Shown: in pieces, positions 42,991-50,460 of the stretch
Numbering within the stretch: position 1 is the first letter of the stretch
Layout: every line of letters starts with the position of its first letter
Assembly: GCA_902782305.1 (NCBI GenBank)
Contig: CACZMV010000011.1
Location: 1-64,000, forward strand
Direction of reading: 5' to 3'
Length of the DNA: 64,000 nucleotides
Origin: an uncultured Prevotellaceae bacterium
GTDB taxonomy: Bacteria > Bacteroidota > Bacteroidia > Bacteroidales > Bacteroidaceae
Position numbers and translations under genes: made by a program
The notes under the pieces: generated by a model
Databases searched by the model: none
What the model was told of the DNA's origin: nothing
The model's input: only the letters and a program-made list of their open reading frames with translations

Positions 42991-44394
42991 TTATCCTTCC
43001 TGTGGACGAGTCAGCGTATCTTGCTTTAAGGCTTCTACGAATTCGCTGATCTTACGCAGTTCCCTTGGAATACGAATGCTCTGTGGACAATGTGGCTCGC
43101 ACTGTCCACAACTGATACAGTGGTCTGCCTGCCTGAGCTTGGGCACTTTCCTGTCCAGACCAATCAGGTAAGCCCTGCGTTGCTCCTTGTATTCCTTGTC
43201 CATGCGGTCTCTGGGCAACAGTCCTTCGTTCTTACATTTATTATAATGTACGAAGATGGCAGGTATGTCCACACCATACGGACAGGGCATGCAGTATTTA
43301 CAGTCATTACAGGGAATGTTCTCCAAACCCACGATGCGCTCAGCCACATCACGATGCAAGTACTCCTGTTCCGTCTTGGTCAGAGGCGCCAATGGACAGT
43401 AAGAAAGCAGGTTGTCCTTCAGGTGTTCCATGTAGGTCATACCAGACAGTACAGTAAGCACACCCTTTGGTGTTCCAGCATAACGGAAAGCCCATGAGGC
43501 TACACTCCGTTCTGGCGCACGCTGTTTAAGTTCTGTAGCCATATATTGTGGCAGATTAGCCAGTCGTCCACCCAGCAGAGGCTCCATCACCACAACGGGA
43601 ATGTTCAGTTTCTGCAGTTCGTCATAAAGATAGTGGGCATCCACATTCCTGCTGTTGATTTCATTGGCAAAGTCCCAGTCCAGATAGTTCAACTCAATCT
43701 GCACAAAGTCCCAATGGTACTTCTCGTGAGTTGCCAAGACCTCGTCAAACACTGTCTTGTAACCGTGGAACGAGAAGCCCAGATTACGTATTCTTCCAAC
43801 CTCACGTTCTTTCATGAGGAAGTCCATGATACCATTGTCCACATAACGGCCATTGAACTCGTCCATGCCACCGCCAACGGCATGCAGCAGGTAATAGTCG
43901 AGATAATCCACCTGCAACTCCTTCATGGAGTTCAGGTACATCTCCTTGGATTTCTCAAAAGACCAGAAGTCGCGGTTGAAGTTCGACAATTTGGTGGCTA
44001 CGAAATACTCGCTGCGCTTATGTCTGCTCAGGGCGATTCCCGTACAAGCCTCCGACTTACCCTGACAATACACAGGACTTGTGTCGAAGTAGTTCACACC
44101 ATGTTCTATGGCGTAGTCCACCTGTTTGTTGATCATATCCTGGTCAAAATCGTCCTTGTTCTCCGTCTTCGACGGCAGGCGCATCATGCCATAACCCAAT
44201 ATCGATACTTTGTCACCCGTTCGCTCATTCGTGCGATAGGTCATCTTCCCCACGGGTGGCTCTACTTGTTTCTTGTAATCGTCTACCGCCTTGGTTTCAC
44301 TCTTCGGTTTGCAACCAGTCATCACAGCAGCGGTAGCCACAGCACCACCACCCAGTATCTTGAGGAAATTGCGTCTTGATATATCTTTTTTCAT
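42991..44394 (-). CDS. Tat-exported Fe-S aldo/keto reductase
   Basis: 467 aa. The N-terminus has a twin-arginine signal SRRNFLKILGG with AAVMTGC, so it is Tat-exported and possibly lipidated. The middle (about 50-340) is an aldo/keto reductase (NYFDTSPVYCQGKSE, DYYLLHAVGGG). The C-terminus has two 4Fe-4S clusters: CNDCKYCMPCPYG and CISCGQCEPHCP. Aldo/keto reductases with this architecture are common in Bacteroidetes but their substrates are unknown. Next to it, tail-to-head on the same strand, are a polyferredoxin membrane protein and tatC/tatA. Confidence 0.9.
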   Translation of the reverse strand: MKKDISRRNFLKILGGGAVATAAVMTGCKPKSETKAVDDYKKQVEPPVGKMTYRTNERTGDKVSILGYGMMRLPSKTENKDDFDQDMINKQVDYAIEHGVNYFDTSPVYCQGKSEACTGIALSRHKRSEYFVATKLSNFNRDFWSFEKSKEMYLNSMKELQVDYLDYYLLHAVGGGMDEFNGRYVDNGIMDFLMKEREVGRIRNLGFSFHGYKTVFDEVLATHEKYHWDFVQIELNYLDWDFANEINSRNVDAHYLYDELQKLNIPVVVMEPLLGGRLANLPQYMATELKQRAPERSVASWAFRYAGTPKGVLTVLSGMTYMEHLKDNLLSYCPLAPLTKTEQEYLHRDVAERIVGLENIPCNDCKYCMPCPYGVDIPAIFVHYNKCKNEGLLPRDRMDKEYKEQRRAYLIGLDRKVPKLRQADHCISCGQCEPHCPQSIRIPRELRKISEFVEALKQDTLTRPQEG

Positions 44395-44412
44395 TGTTTT
44401 CCTTTTTTTATG

Positions 44413-44489
44413 GAAAGAAATTATGGGAAATTGTGATAAATTTTATCTGTGCTTGAGATAATTTCCCTTAATTTCCCCTAATTTCTTTC
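44413..44489. repeat. 20-bp inverted repeat in the reductase/ferredoxin gap
   Basis: GAAAGAAATTATGGGAAATT (44413-44432) is the reverse complement, with one mismatch, of AATTTCCCCTAATTTCTTTC (44470-44489); a third partial copy lies at 44459-44469. The loop is 37 bp. No clear T run follows, so it is probably not a simple terminator. It lies between the polyferredoxin gene and the reductase gene of one apparent operon. Confidence 0.6.
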
Positions 44490-44493
44490 TGAA

Positions 44494-45990
44494 TTAAATT
44501 TCTTTATGCACTTCGTGTCCTTCCACATAGATTGCAGAGAACGGTCTTGCAGGACAGAGATATTCACAGGCTCCACAACCAATGCAGCGAGCCTCGTTTA
44601 CAGCAGGTACTGCTGGTGATTCTTCATCGTCTGGATCACTGGGTACCATTTCGATAGCACCCACAGGACAGTGACGTGCACAGTTGCCACATTCTACACC
44701 ATCTGTCAGGGGCACGCAGTTCTTCTTAATCCATACGGCATGACCCATCTGCGTTGATGATTTATCCTCTTTCTTGATAGGCAGGATGGCACCTGTGGGA
44801 CACACCTCCGAACATCTGTTACACTCTGGACGACAGTATCCCAGTTCGTACGACATGGTGGGCATCATCAAGTGCAGCAAGTCGGTCGATGGTCTCAGCA
44901 CCTGGTTGGGACATTCCGACACACAGAGTAAACATCCGGTACAGTGCTGGGCAAAGTTTTTCATCGAGCGCGATCCTGGAGGTGTCAACAGGGTTTGTCT
45001 CTCGGGAGCCACCTTGTCTTCAATCTCTGCCAATCCGCCATCCATCACCTTGTCTTTCTGCTGTGCCATCGCCGCTGTGGTCAGCAAAGCGGTGGTTACC
45101 AGGAAGCTGCGCTTGCTCTCGTCGATGGGAGTTTCACCGGTCGTACTAGTCTTACTAGTTCTACTAGTCTGTCTAGAGAAACCATATTTCAGCGCCCCAA
45201 ACTTACAATTCTCTATACAATTTCCACAAACTACACAGCGACTATAATCCACGCTATGCGTCTTATAGTCTATGCATGCTGATTTACAGTTCTTCGAACA
45301 CATCGAGCAGTTCTTGCACTTACTCTCGTTGAATTGTATCTTCAGGAACGAGAAGCGGCTTATGAAACTCAGCACCGTTCCTACAGGACAGATGGTATTA
45401 CAATACGTACGACCATTGCGCCACGCCAATACAATCAGGATAATCAATATCACGATAGCGAAGGTCATCACCACACCCGTGTTGGGCAGTCCTGTTTCTA
45501 CATGGTAGAAAGCATAGCTGTCTGCCCGCTCAGCAAGGGTTGCCAACACATTGTTGCCCATTTTCCATAATGGCTGCAGGAGTGTGGTGGCTATGCATCC
45601 GAAGGTAGAGTAGGGGGCCAGCAACTGGAATAGCGTGCCTACACCTGCCAATAAGGCAATGATAAACACCACGAGTACGGGATAGCGCAACCATTTCACC
45701 TCTTTCGAATAGGTGTAACGGTTCTTCTTCTTCTTCTTACCCAACCATCCGAAGATGTCCTGCATAATGCCTAAAGGACAGATGACTGAGCAATAGATAC
45801 GTCCGCAGACGAGTGTCAGAATAATCAGGAAGACAATCACTCCAATGTTCACAGCCAGTATGGCTTCTAGAAACTGGAGCTTTGGCATCCATGAAAACCA
45901 CTCGTAGGCAGTTCCTGTGAAGTCAAGGAATAGCCATGTGATGCAGACAAGCAACACAGTAGCCAGTGTAATTCTGATAGTTCTTAGCAT
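44494..45990 (-). CDS. polyferredoxin-type membrane electron-transfer protein
   Basis: 498 aa. The N-terminal 230 residues hold about five transmembrane segments with CGRIYCSVICPLG and GRTYCNTICPVGTVL, the NapH/NosR-type CxxxCP clusters. The C-terminal part has several 4Fe-4S motifs: CKNCSMCSKNC, CVVCGNCIENC, CTGCLLCVSECP, CNRCSEVCP, CGNCARHCP and CIGCGACEYLCP. It can move electrons from the membrane to the exported reductase next door (inference). A nonamer repeat encodes an SRQTSRTSKTSTTGE-like linker near residues 271-285. Confidence 0.9.
   Translation of the reverse strand: MLRTIRITLATVLLVCITWLFLDFTGTAYEWFSWMPKLQFLEAILAVNIGVIVFLIILTLVCGRIYCSVICPLGIMQDIFGWLGKKKKKNRYTYSKEVKWLRYPVLVVFIIALLAGVGTLFQLLAPYSTFGCIATTLLQPLWKMGNNVLATLAERADSYAFYHVETGLPNTGVVMTFAIVILIILIVLAWRNGRTYCNTICPVGTVLSFISRFSFLKIQFNESKCKNCSMCSKNCKSACIDYKTHSVDYSRCVVCGNCIENCKFGALKYGFSRQTSRTSKTSTTGETPIDESKRSFLVTTALLTTAAMAQQKDKVMDGGLAEIEDKVAPERQTLLTPPGSRSMKNFAQHCTGCLLCVSECPNQVLRPSTDLLHLMMPTMSYELGYCRPECNRCSEVCPTGAILPIKKEDKSSTQMGHAVWIKKNCVPLTDGVECGNCARHCPVGAIEMVPSDPDDEESPAVPAVNEARCIGCGACEYLCPARPFSAIYVEGHEVHKEI
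45142..45176. repeat. CTAG nonamer repeat inside the polyferredoxin gene
   Basis: TACTAGTCT, TACTAGTTC, TACTAGTCT, GTCTAGAG. In frame, it encodes a linker of [R/K]TS tripeptides between the ferredoxin clusters. Same CTAG family as 36142-36206. Confidence 0.75.
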
Positions 45991-45997
45991 AGAAAAC

Positions 45998-46750
45998 CTA
46001 TTTGTTGAGTTTAGTTATTCTTACAATTTGTATGCTCACTTCATAGAGCAGATAGATGGGTAGCGCCACGATAAACAGCGTAAACACATCCGTTGTTGGG
46101 GTGATGATGGCAGCCACCACGAGTATGGCTACCACAGCATGCCTTCTGTATTCCGCCATGAAATGGTCTGTCAACAGTCCCATGCGCCCCATCAGTGCGC
46201 AGACTACGGGCAGTTCGAACACCACGCCCATGACCAGACTCATACCCAATAGCGTGTCGATATACGACTGCAGTGTCAGCATGTTTGCTACGTCTGGACT
46301 CACCTGATAGGTTCCCAGAAAACGAACCGTCAATGGGAATACCACGAAATAGTTGATCAGCGTTCCAATGATAAACATCAGGTAGGCTGCTCCCACTATC
46401 CATACCGCATAGTGCCGTTCGTTCTGGTAGAGTCCTGGTGAGACGAATCGGAAGAGCTCATATAATATATAAGGTGAAGCCACCAGCAGTCCGGCATAGA
46501 TGGCAGTCCTCATGTGTATCATGAACTGTTCCGTCAGTCCTGTGTTCATTAAGTGGATGTGGAAAGCCTCCGCGCCCAGAAGCCTGTAAGTGATAAAGTC
46601 GCTGGAGCAAGGAGCCAGCACAATGCTGAACAACGCCTCCTTCATGCAGAATGCCACGATGCCGAAGATCACCACCGCTATTGCCATCCTGATGAGCGAC
46701 GCTCTCAGCACATCCAGATGGTCCCAGAAGGTCTGCGGCTCATTCATCAC
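45998..46750 (-). CDS. tatC: Sec-independent protein translocase TatC
   Basis: 250 aa with six hydrophobic segments. FWDHLDVLRASLIRM at the N-terminus corresponds to the signal-binding FxxHLxELRxR region, and FVSPGLYQNERHYA is the conserved loop. The second Met (46747) is an alternative start. It pairs with tatA; no tatB is visible, so the system is the minimal TatAC kind. The 33-bp gap to tatA is a heptamer repeat. Confidence 0.96.
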   Translation of the reverse strand: MMNEPQTFWDHLDVLRASLIRMAIAVVIFGIVAFCMKEALFSIVLAPCSSDFITYRLLGAEAFHIHLMNTGLTEQFMIHMRTAIYAGLLVASPYILYELFRFVSPGLYQNERHYAVWIVGAAYLMFIIGTLINYFVVFPLTVRFLGTYQVSPDVANMLTLQSYIDTLLGMSLVMGVVFELPVVCALMGRMGLLTDHFMAEYRRHAVVAILVVAAIITPTTDVFTLFIVALPIYLLYEVSIQIVRITKLNK

Positions 46751-46797
46751 TTCTCACTAATCACTATTCACTAGCGAAACGTTTCACTTTTCACTAG
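46747..46797. repeat. 7-bp-period repeat over the tatC-tatA junction
   Basis: TTCACTA/TTTTCAC-type heptamers (minus strand: TAGTGAA, AGTGAAA). It covers the gap and the last four codons of tatA. Confidence 0.65.
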
Positions 46798-46981
46798 ACG
46801 ACTTGTCGTCGTCTTTATCGTCAGCCTCGATTTCTTTCATGCCGTCCTTGAAGCTTTTCACTCCCTTGCCCAGGCCTTTCATCAGCTCGGGAATCTTCTT
46901 TCCTCCAAACAACAGCAGTACTATCAAGGCAATGACAATGACCTCCTGCATTCCAATACCAAATAAGAGTAAATGCATCAT
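46784..46981 (-). CDS. tatA: Sec-independent protein translocase TatA
   Basis: 65 aa. One N-terminal transmembrane helix, then an amphipathic helix with the FGxKKIPEL hinge ([21 protein letters not shown]) and an acidic, charged tail. The last residues SSSEK-stop are read from a GTGAAAA-type repeat, like the SEK-stop of rfbD. Confidence 0.93.
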   Translation of the reverse strand: MMHLLLFGIGMQEVIVIALIVLLLFGGKKIPELMKGLGKGVKSFKDGMKEIEADDKDDDKSSSEK

Positions 46982-47005
46982 CTTTCAGTTTTTTTAGTTA
47001 TATCT

Positions 47006-47037
47006 TTTGCAAAGATACGAAAAAACCATTATCTTTG
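47006..47037 (+). promoter_or_regulatory. promoter of the mgtC-like gene overlapping the tatA -7 box
   Basis: Plus: TTTG (47006), 20 bp, TATCTTTG (47030-47037). The minus-strand TATCTTTG for tatA is at 47010-47017, inside this element, so the two divergent promoters overlap and probably compete. Confidence 0.65.
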
Positions 47038-47061
47038 CAGCCAAATAAACAACATTTAACT

Positions 47062-47511
47062 ATGGAGTACGAATTTATCCTACGAATATTCATAGCTGCT
47101 TTACTGGGTAGCCTTATCGGACTGGAACGAGAGTACCGTTCAAAGGAAGCTGGTTTCCGCACTCATTTCCTTGTGGCAATGGGTTCTGCTTTGTTTATGA
47201 TAGTGTCTGCCTATGGTTTCCAGGAAGCCATGGGCGATGATGACCTTCAGCGCTGGGATGTCTCCCGTGTAGCTGCTCAGGTGGTCAGCGGTATTGGTTT
47301 CATTGGTGCGGGTACCATCATCTTCCGTAAGGACGAGAATGTAGTCAGTGGCTTGACCACAGCTGCGGGTCTTTGGGTAACAGCTGCCATTGGCTTGGCT
47401 TGTGGTGGAGGCATGTATGTCCTTTCCATTGTCAGTACACTCTTGGTACTTGTGGGCATGGAGGCCTTCAACTATTTCCTTCATAGGTTCGACAAGCATC
47501 GTAAATCGTGA
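47062..47511 (+). CDS. MgtC/SapB-family membrane protein
   Basis: 149 aa with about four transmembrane segments. The family signature is present: LLGSLIGLEREYRSKEAGFRTH with ALFMIVSAYG, then GIGFIGAGTIIFRKDENVVSGLTTAAGLW. The general role of MgtC proteins (membrane homeostasis, Mg or acid stress) is not proven for this one. Start chosen at 47062, not an upstream ATG at 47035 that lies within the promoter. Confidence 0.93.
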   Translation: MEYEFILRIFIAALLGSLIGLEREYRSKEAGFRTHFLVAMGSALFMIVSAYGFQEAMGDDDLQRWDVSRVAAQVVSGIGFIGAGTIIFRKDENVVSGLTTAAGLWVTAAIGLACGGGMYVLSIVSTLLVLVGMEAFNYFLHRFDKHRKS

Positions 47512-47556
47512 AAAACGAGAAAAAAGAGCCTCTCTCTAAAAATATTTGCAGAAAAG

Positions 47557-47588
47557 TTTGGCAGAACCATTTTTTCTTCGTACCTTTG
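47557..47588 (+). promoter_or_regulatory. promoter of tRNA-Phe
   Basis: TTTG, 20 bp, TACCTTTG; the tRNA begins 35 bp downstream. Confidence 0.75.
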
Positions 47589-47622
47589 CACCCGCAAACG
47601 AAAGGAATGCAGTGAACACAAT

Positions 47623-47695
47623 GGTGCCTTAGCTCAGTTGGTAGAGCATCGGACTGAAAATCCGTGTGTCCCCGGTTCGATTCCTGGAGGTACCA
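47623..47695 (+). tRNA. tRNA-Phe (GAA)
   Basis: A 73-nt cloverleaf. Acceptor GGTGCCT pairs with AGGTACC; the D arm is AGCTCAGTTGGTAGAGC; the anticodon stem GGACT-GAAAA-TCC has GAA; T arm CCCGGTTCGATTCCTGG. The last base 47695 is the discriminator A. No CCA is encoded, as usual in Bacteroidales. Confidence 0.97.
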
Positions 47696-47710
47696 CTCCT
47701 CCTTTCATTG

Positions 47711-47749
47711 AAACCCCTGATTTAGAGATTTCTCTAGCAGGGGTTTTTT
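47711..47749 (+). terminator. terminator after tRNA-Phe
   Basis: Stem AAACCCCTG/CAGGGGTTT with an inner AGAGA/TCTCT, followed by a T run. It lies just after the tRNA and 15 bp before coaW. Confidence 0.85.
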
Positions 47750-47763
47750 AATAAATTAGAACT

Positions 47764-48594
47764 ATGGGAATCGTAATTGGAATAGACGTAGGTATCTCTA
47801 CCACTAAGATTGTCGGACTGAGTGACCGTCAGGTCATTTCGCCCATCCGCATCACTGCAGCTGACCCTGTAACCTCGCTTTATGGTGCATTTGGAAAGTA
47901 TCTCCACGACAATAACATCAGCCTGGGCGATGTCGAACAGGTGATGGTTACGGGTGTGGGTTCATCTTATATCAATGAACCCGTCTATGGACTGCCTACT
48001 GGCAAGACCGATGAGTTTATTGCCGATGGTCTTGGCGCCCGCTTCGAGAGTGGGGTGGATAAGGCTATTGTTGTTTCCATGGGTACAGGTACCAGTTTTG
48101 TACAATGCGAAGGTGACAATATCCAGCACATTGGTGGTATTGGCATCGGAGGCGGCACCTTGCAAGGTTTGAGCCGTGTCATGCTGAACACCCGCGATCC
48201 CCAGCAAATCCGTAGTCTTGCTGCTCAAGGCGATATCCATCATATCAACCTTTCCATTGGCGATATCTCCAGTCAGCCATTGCCAGGTCTGCCTATGGAT
48301 GCCACCGCTTCGCTCTTTTCTAAGGCCCAATATAATGCCCCCAAGGAAGATATTGCATTGGGCATCATCACGATGGTGTTGCAGACCATTGGCTCAGCAG
48401 CCATCCTCTCAGCCCTGAACTCAGGCATCAAGGATTTCGTGCTGATTGGTAATCTGACCCTTTGGCCTCAGTGTAAAGAGGTTTATCCTAATCTGGAGAA
48501 GGTTTACGGCGTACGCTTCCACATCCCCAAATATGCAGAGTTCTGCACGGCTATTGGTGCAGCACTCTACTATTATAAGGGATTCCAGCGATAA
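47764..48594 (+). CDS. coaW: type II pantothenate kinase
   Basis: First step of coenzyme A synthesis. 276 aa, actin-fold: GIVIGIDVGISTTKIVG (phosphate 1), VMVTGVGSSY, VSMGTGTSF (phosphate 2), GGIGIGGGTLQGLS. It is the CoaW/eukaryotic type, not CoaA or CoaX. Its TAA directly touches the stop of convergent thiL, with zero spacing. Confidence 0.93.
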   Translation: MGIVIGIDVGISTTKIVGLSDRQVISPIRITAADPVTSLYGAFGKYLHDNNISLGDVEQVMVTGVGSSYINEPVYGLPTGKTDEFIADGLGARFESGVDKAIVVSMGTGTSFVQCEGDNIQHIGGIGIGGGTLQGLSRVMLNTRDPQQIRSLAAQGDIHHINLSIGDISSQPLPGLPMDATASLFSKAQYNAPKEDIALGIITMVLQTIGSAAILSALNSGIKDFVLIGNLTLWPQCKEVYPNLEKVYGVRFHIPKYAEFCTAIGAALYYYKGFQR

Positions 48595-49644
48595 TTATTT
48601 CAAGGGATTCCAGCCTTGAGCCTTCAGCTCAAATTCCTGGTCATCACGCGTCACGAGTATTTGGCCCAAGCTCTCTTTGGTAATGTGGCCAATCATCTTG
48701 ACGTCGTCTAATGCTTGTATCTTCTCGTAATCGCCTATGGGCACGGTGAACAGCAGCTCATAGTCCTCGCCACCGTTCAGGGCACAGGTCGTTACGTTCA
48801 TGTTCATCTCTTCTGCCATCACTGCCGTTTGGTAGTCGATGGGTATCTGCTTTTCGAAGATGCGGCAACCCACCTTGCTCTGCTTGCAGATATGCATCAG
48901 CTCACTGGATAAGCCGTCGCTGATGTCCATCATCGCTGTGGGACGGATACCCGCCTCACGCAGTTTCTGGATGATGTCGCCTCTGGCTTCCGTCTTCAAC
49001 TGCCTCTGCAACAGATATTCCTTGCCAGCAAAGTCAGGTTGGAAGTCGGGTGCAGGCTTCCCTTTCTTCTTGGCTTCATCCACCATCTGGTAGAATACGC
49101 TCTTCTCTCTCTCCAGCAACTGCAGTCCCATATACGCTGCACCCAGGTCGCCACTGACACAAATCAGGTCGGTTTCCTTGGCACCGTTGCGATATACGAT
49201 ATCTTCCTTCTGGGCTTCACCGATACAGGTGATGCTGATCGCCAGACCAGTATACGACGATGTCGTGTCGCCACCTACAATGTCGATACCCCATTTGTCG
49301 CAAGCCATGCGCAGTCCGCTATAGAACATCTCCATATCTTCCACGCTGAAGCGCTTGCTCAGCGCCAGCGAAACGGTCATCTGTCGGGGTGTCCCGTTCA
49401 TGGCGAAGATATCGCTGATGTTAACCATTGCCGACTTATAGCCCAGGTGCTGCAAGTCAATATACGTCAGGTCAAAGTGTACGCCGTCCATCAGCATGTC
49501 TGTGGTGATGAGTACCTCTGACGCTGGATAGTGAAGTACGGCGCAGTCGTCGCCTACGCCGTACTTTGTTGATTCGTTATTGGGCTTGATGTCCTTTGTC
49601 AACTGGTCTATCAAGCCAAATTCTCCTAATGATGCTATTTCCAT
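48595..49644 (-). CDS. thiL: thiamine-monophosphate kinase
   Basis: Makes thiamine diphosphate. 349 aa of the AIR-synthase fold: GVGDDCAVL, TTDMLMDGVHFDL, VNISDIFAMNG, GGDTTSSYTGLAISITCIG. Tail end of the sppA-lpxK-pnp-thiL run; it starts directly after the pnp stop codon. Confidence 0.96.
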   Translation of the reverse strand: MEIASLGEFGLIDQLTKDIKPNNESTKYGVGDDCAVLHYPASEVLITTDMLMDGVHFDLTYIDLQHLGYKSAMVNISDIFAMNGTPRQMTVSLALSKRFSVEDMEMFYSGLRMACDKWGIDIVGGDTTSSYTGLAISITCIGEAQKEDIVYRNGAKETDLICVSGDLGAAYMGLQLLEREKSVFYQMVDEAKKKGKPAPDFQPDFAGKEYLLQRQLKTEARGDIIQKLREAGIRPTAMMDISDGLSSELMHICKQSKVGCRIFEKQIPIDYQTAVMAEEMNMNVTTCALNGGEDYELLFTVPIGDYEKIQALDDVKMIGHITKESLGQILVTRDDQEFELKAQGWNPLK

Positions 49645-50460
49645 TTATTGTGCGGTACGTTTAATCATTTCGCGCATAATCTCAGTCATCAGTGGCTGAG
49701 CCTTGTCTGCAGCTTCCTGAACCTCCTCGTGGCTGACCTCAACAGGATTGTCGAAGCCTCCCAGGTCGGTAACAACGCTGATACCGAAAGTCTTGATGCC
49801 ACAGTGGTGGGCAACGATCACTTCAGGAACAGTAGACATACCAACGGTGTCACCACCCAGCGTGCGATACATCTTATACTCTGCAGGTGTCTCGAAGGTA
49901 GGACCTGTGGTGCCAAGGTATACACCATAAACCAGACGGATGCCCTTCTCCTTGGCAATCTTCGTGGCCAGATTGATGAGCTCGTGGTCGTAGGTCTCGT
50001 GCATATCTGGGAAACGAGGACCTGTGGGGAAGTTCTTGCCACGTAGCGGATGCTCTGGGAAGAAGTTGATATGGTCGGTGATTACCATCAGGTCACCAAT
50101 CTTGAAAGCGGGGTTCATGCCACCAGCAGCGTTCGATACGAAGAGAGTCTTAATACCCAGCTCGTACATGACACGAACGGGGAAGGTAACCTCCTTCATA
50201 TTGTATCCCTCATAGTAGTGGAAACGTCCCTGCATAGCCAGGATGTCTACGCCACCCAGCTTACCGAAAATCAGTTTGCCGCTGTGGCCCTCTACTGTTG
50301 AAACGGGGAAGTTGGGAATCTCGCTGTAGGGAAACTCCAGCTTGTCAGTTATCTCTGAAGCTAATTGTCCGAGACCTGTTCCCAGAATAATTGCAGTCTT
50401 GGGGCTTGTTGTCATCCTTTCTTTCAACCAGGATGCTGTTTCTTGAATTTTTGCGTACAT
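49645..50460 (-). CDS. punA: purine nucleoside phosphorylase (class II, inosine/guanosine)
   Basis: Phosphorolysis of purine nucleosides for salvage. 271 aa. ILGTGLGQLASEI at the N-terminus, GHSGKLIFGKLGG, QGRFHYYEGY, VSNAAGGMNPAFKIGDLM and GVYLGTTGPTFETPAEYKM are the class signature. Its N-terminal coding sequence is shared for 116 bp with the 3' end of lpxK in another frame. Confidence 0.95.
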   Translation of the reverse strand: MYAKIQETASWLKERMTTSPKTAIILGTGLGQLASEITDKLEFPYSEIPNFPVSTVEGHSGKLIFGKLGGVDILAMQGRFHYYEGYNMKEVTFPVRVMYELGIKTLFVSNAAGGMNPAFKIGDLMVITDHINFFPEHPLRGKNFPTGPRFPDMHETYDHELINLATKIAKEKGIRLVYGVYLGTTGPTFETPAEYKMYRTLGGDTVGMSTVPEVIVAHHCGIKTFGISVVTDLGGFDNPVEVSHEEVQEAADKAQPLMTEIMREMIKRTAQ

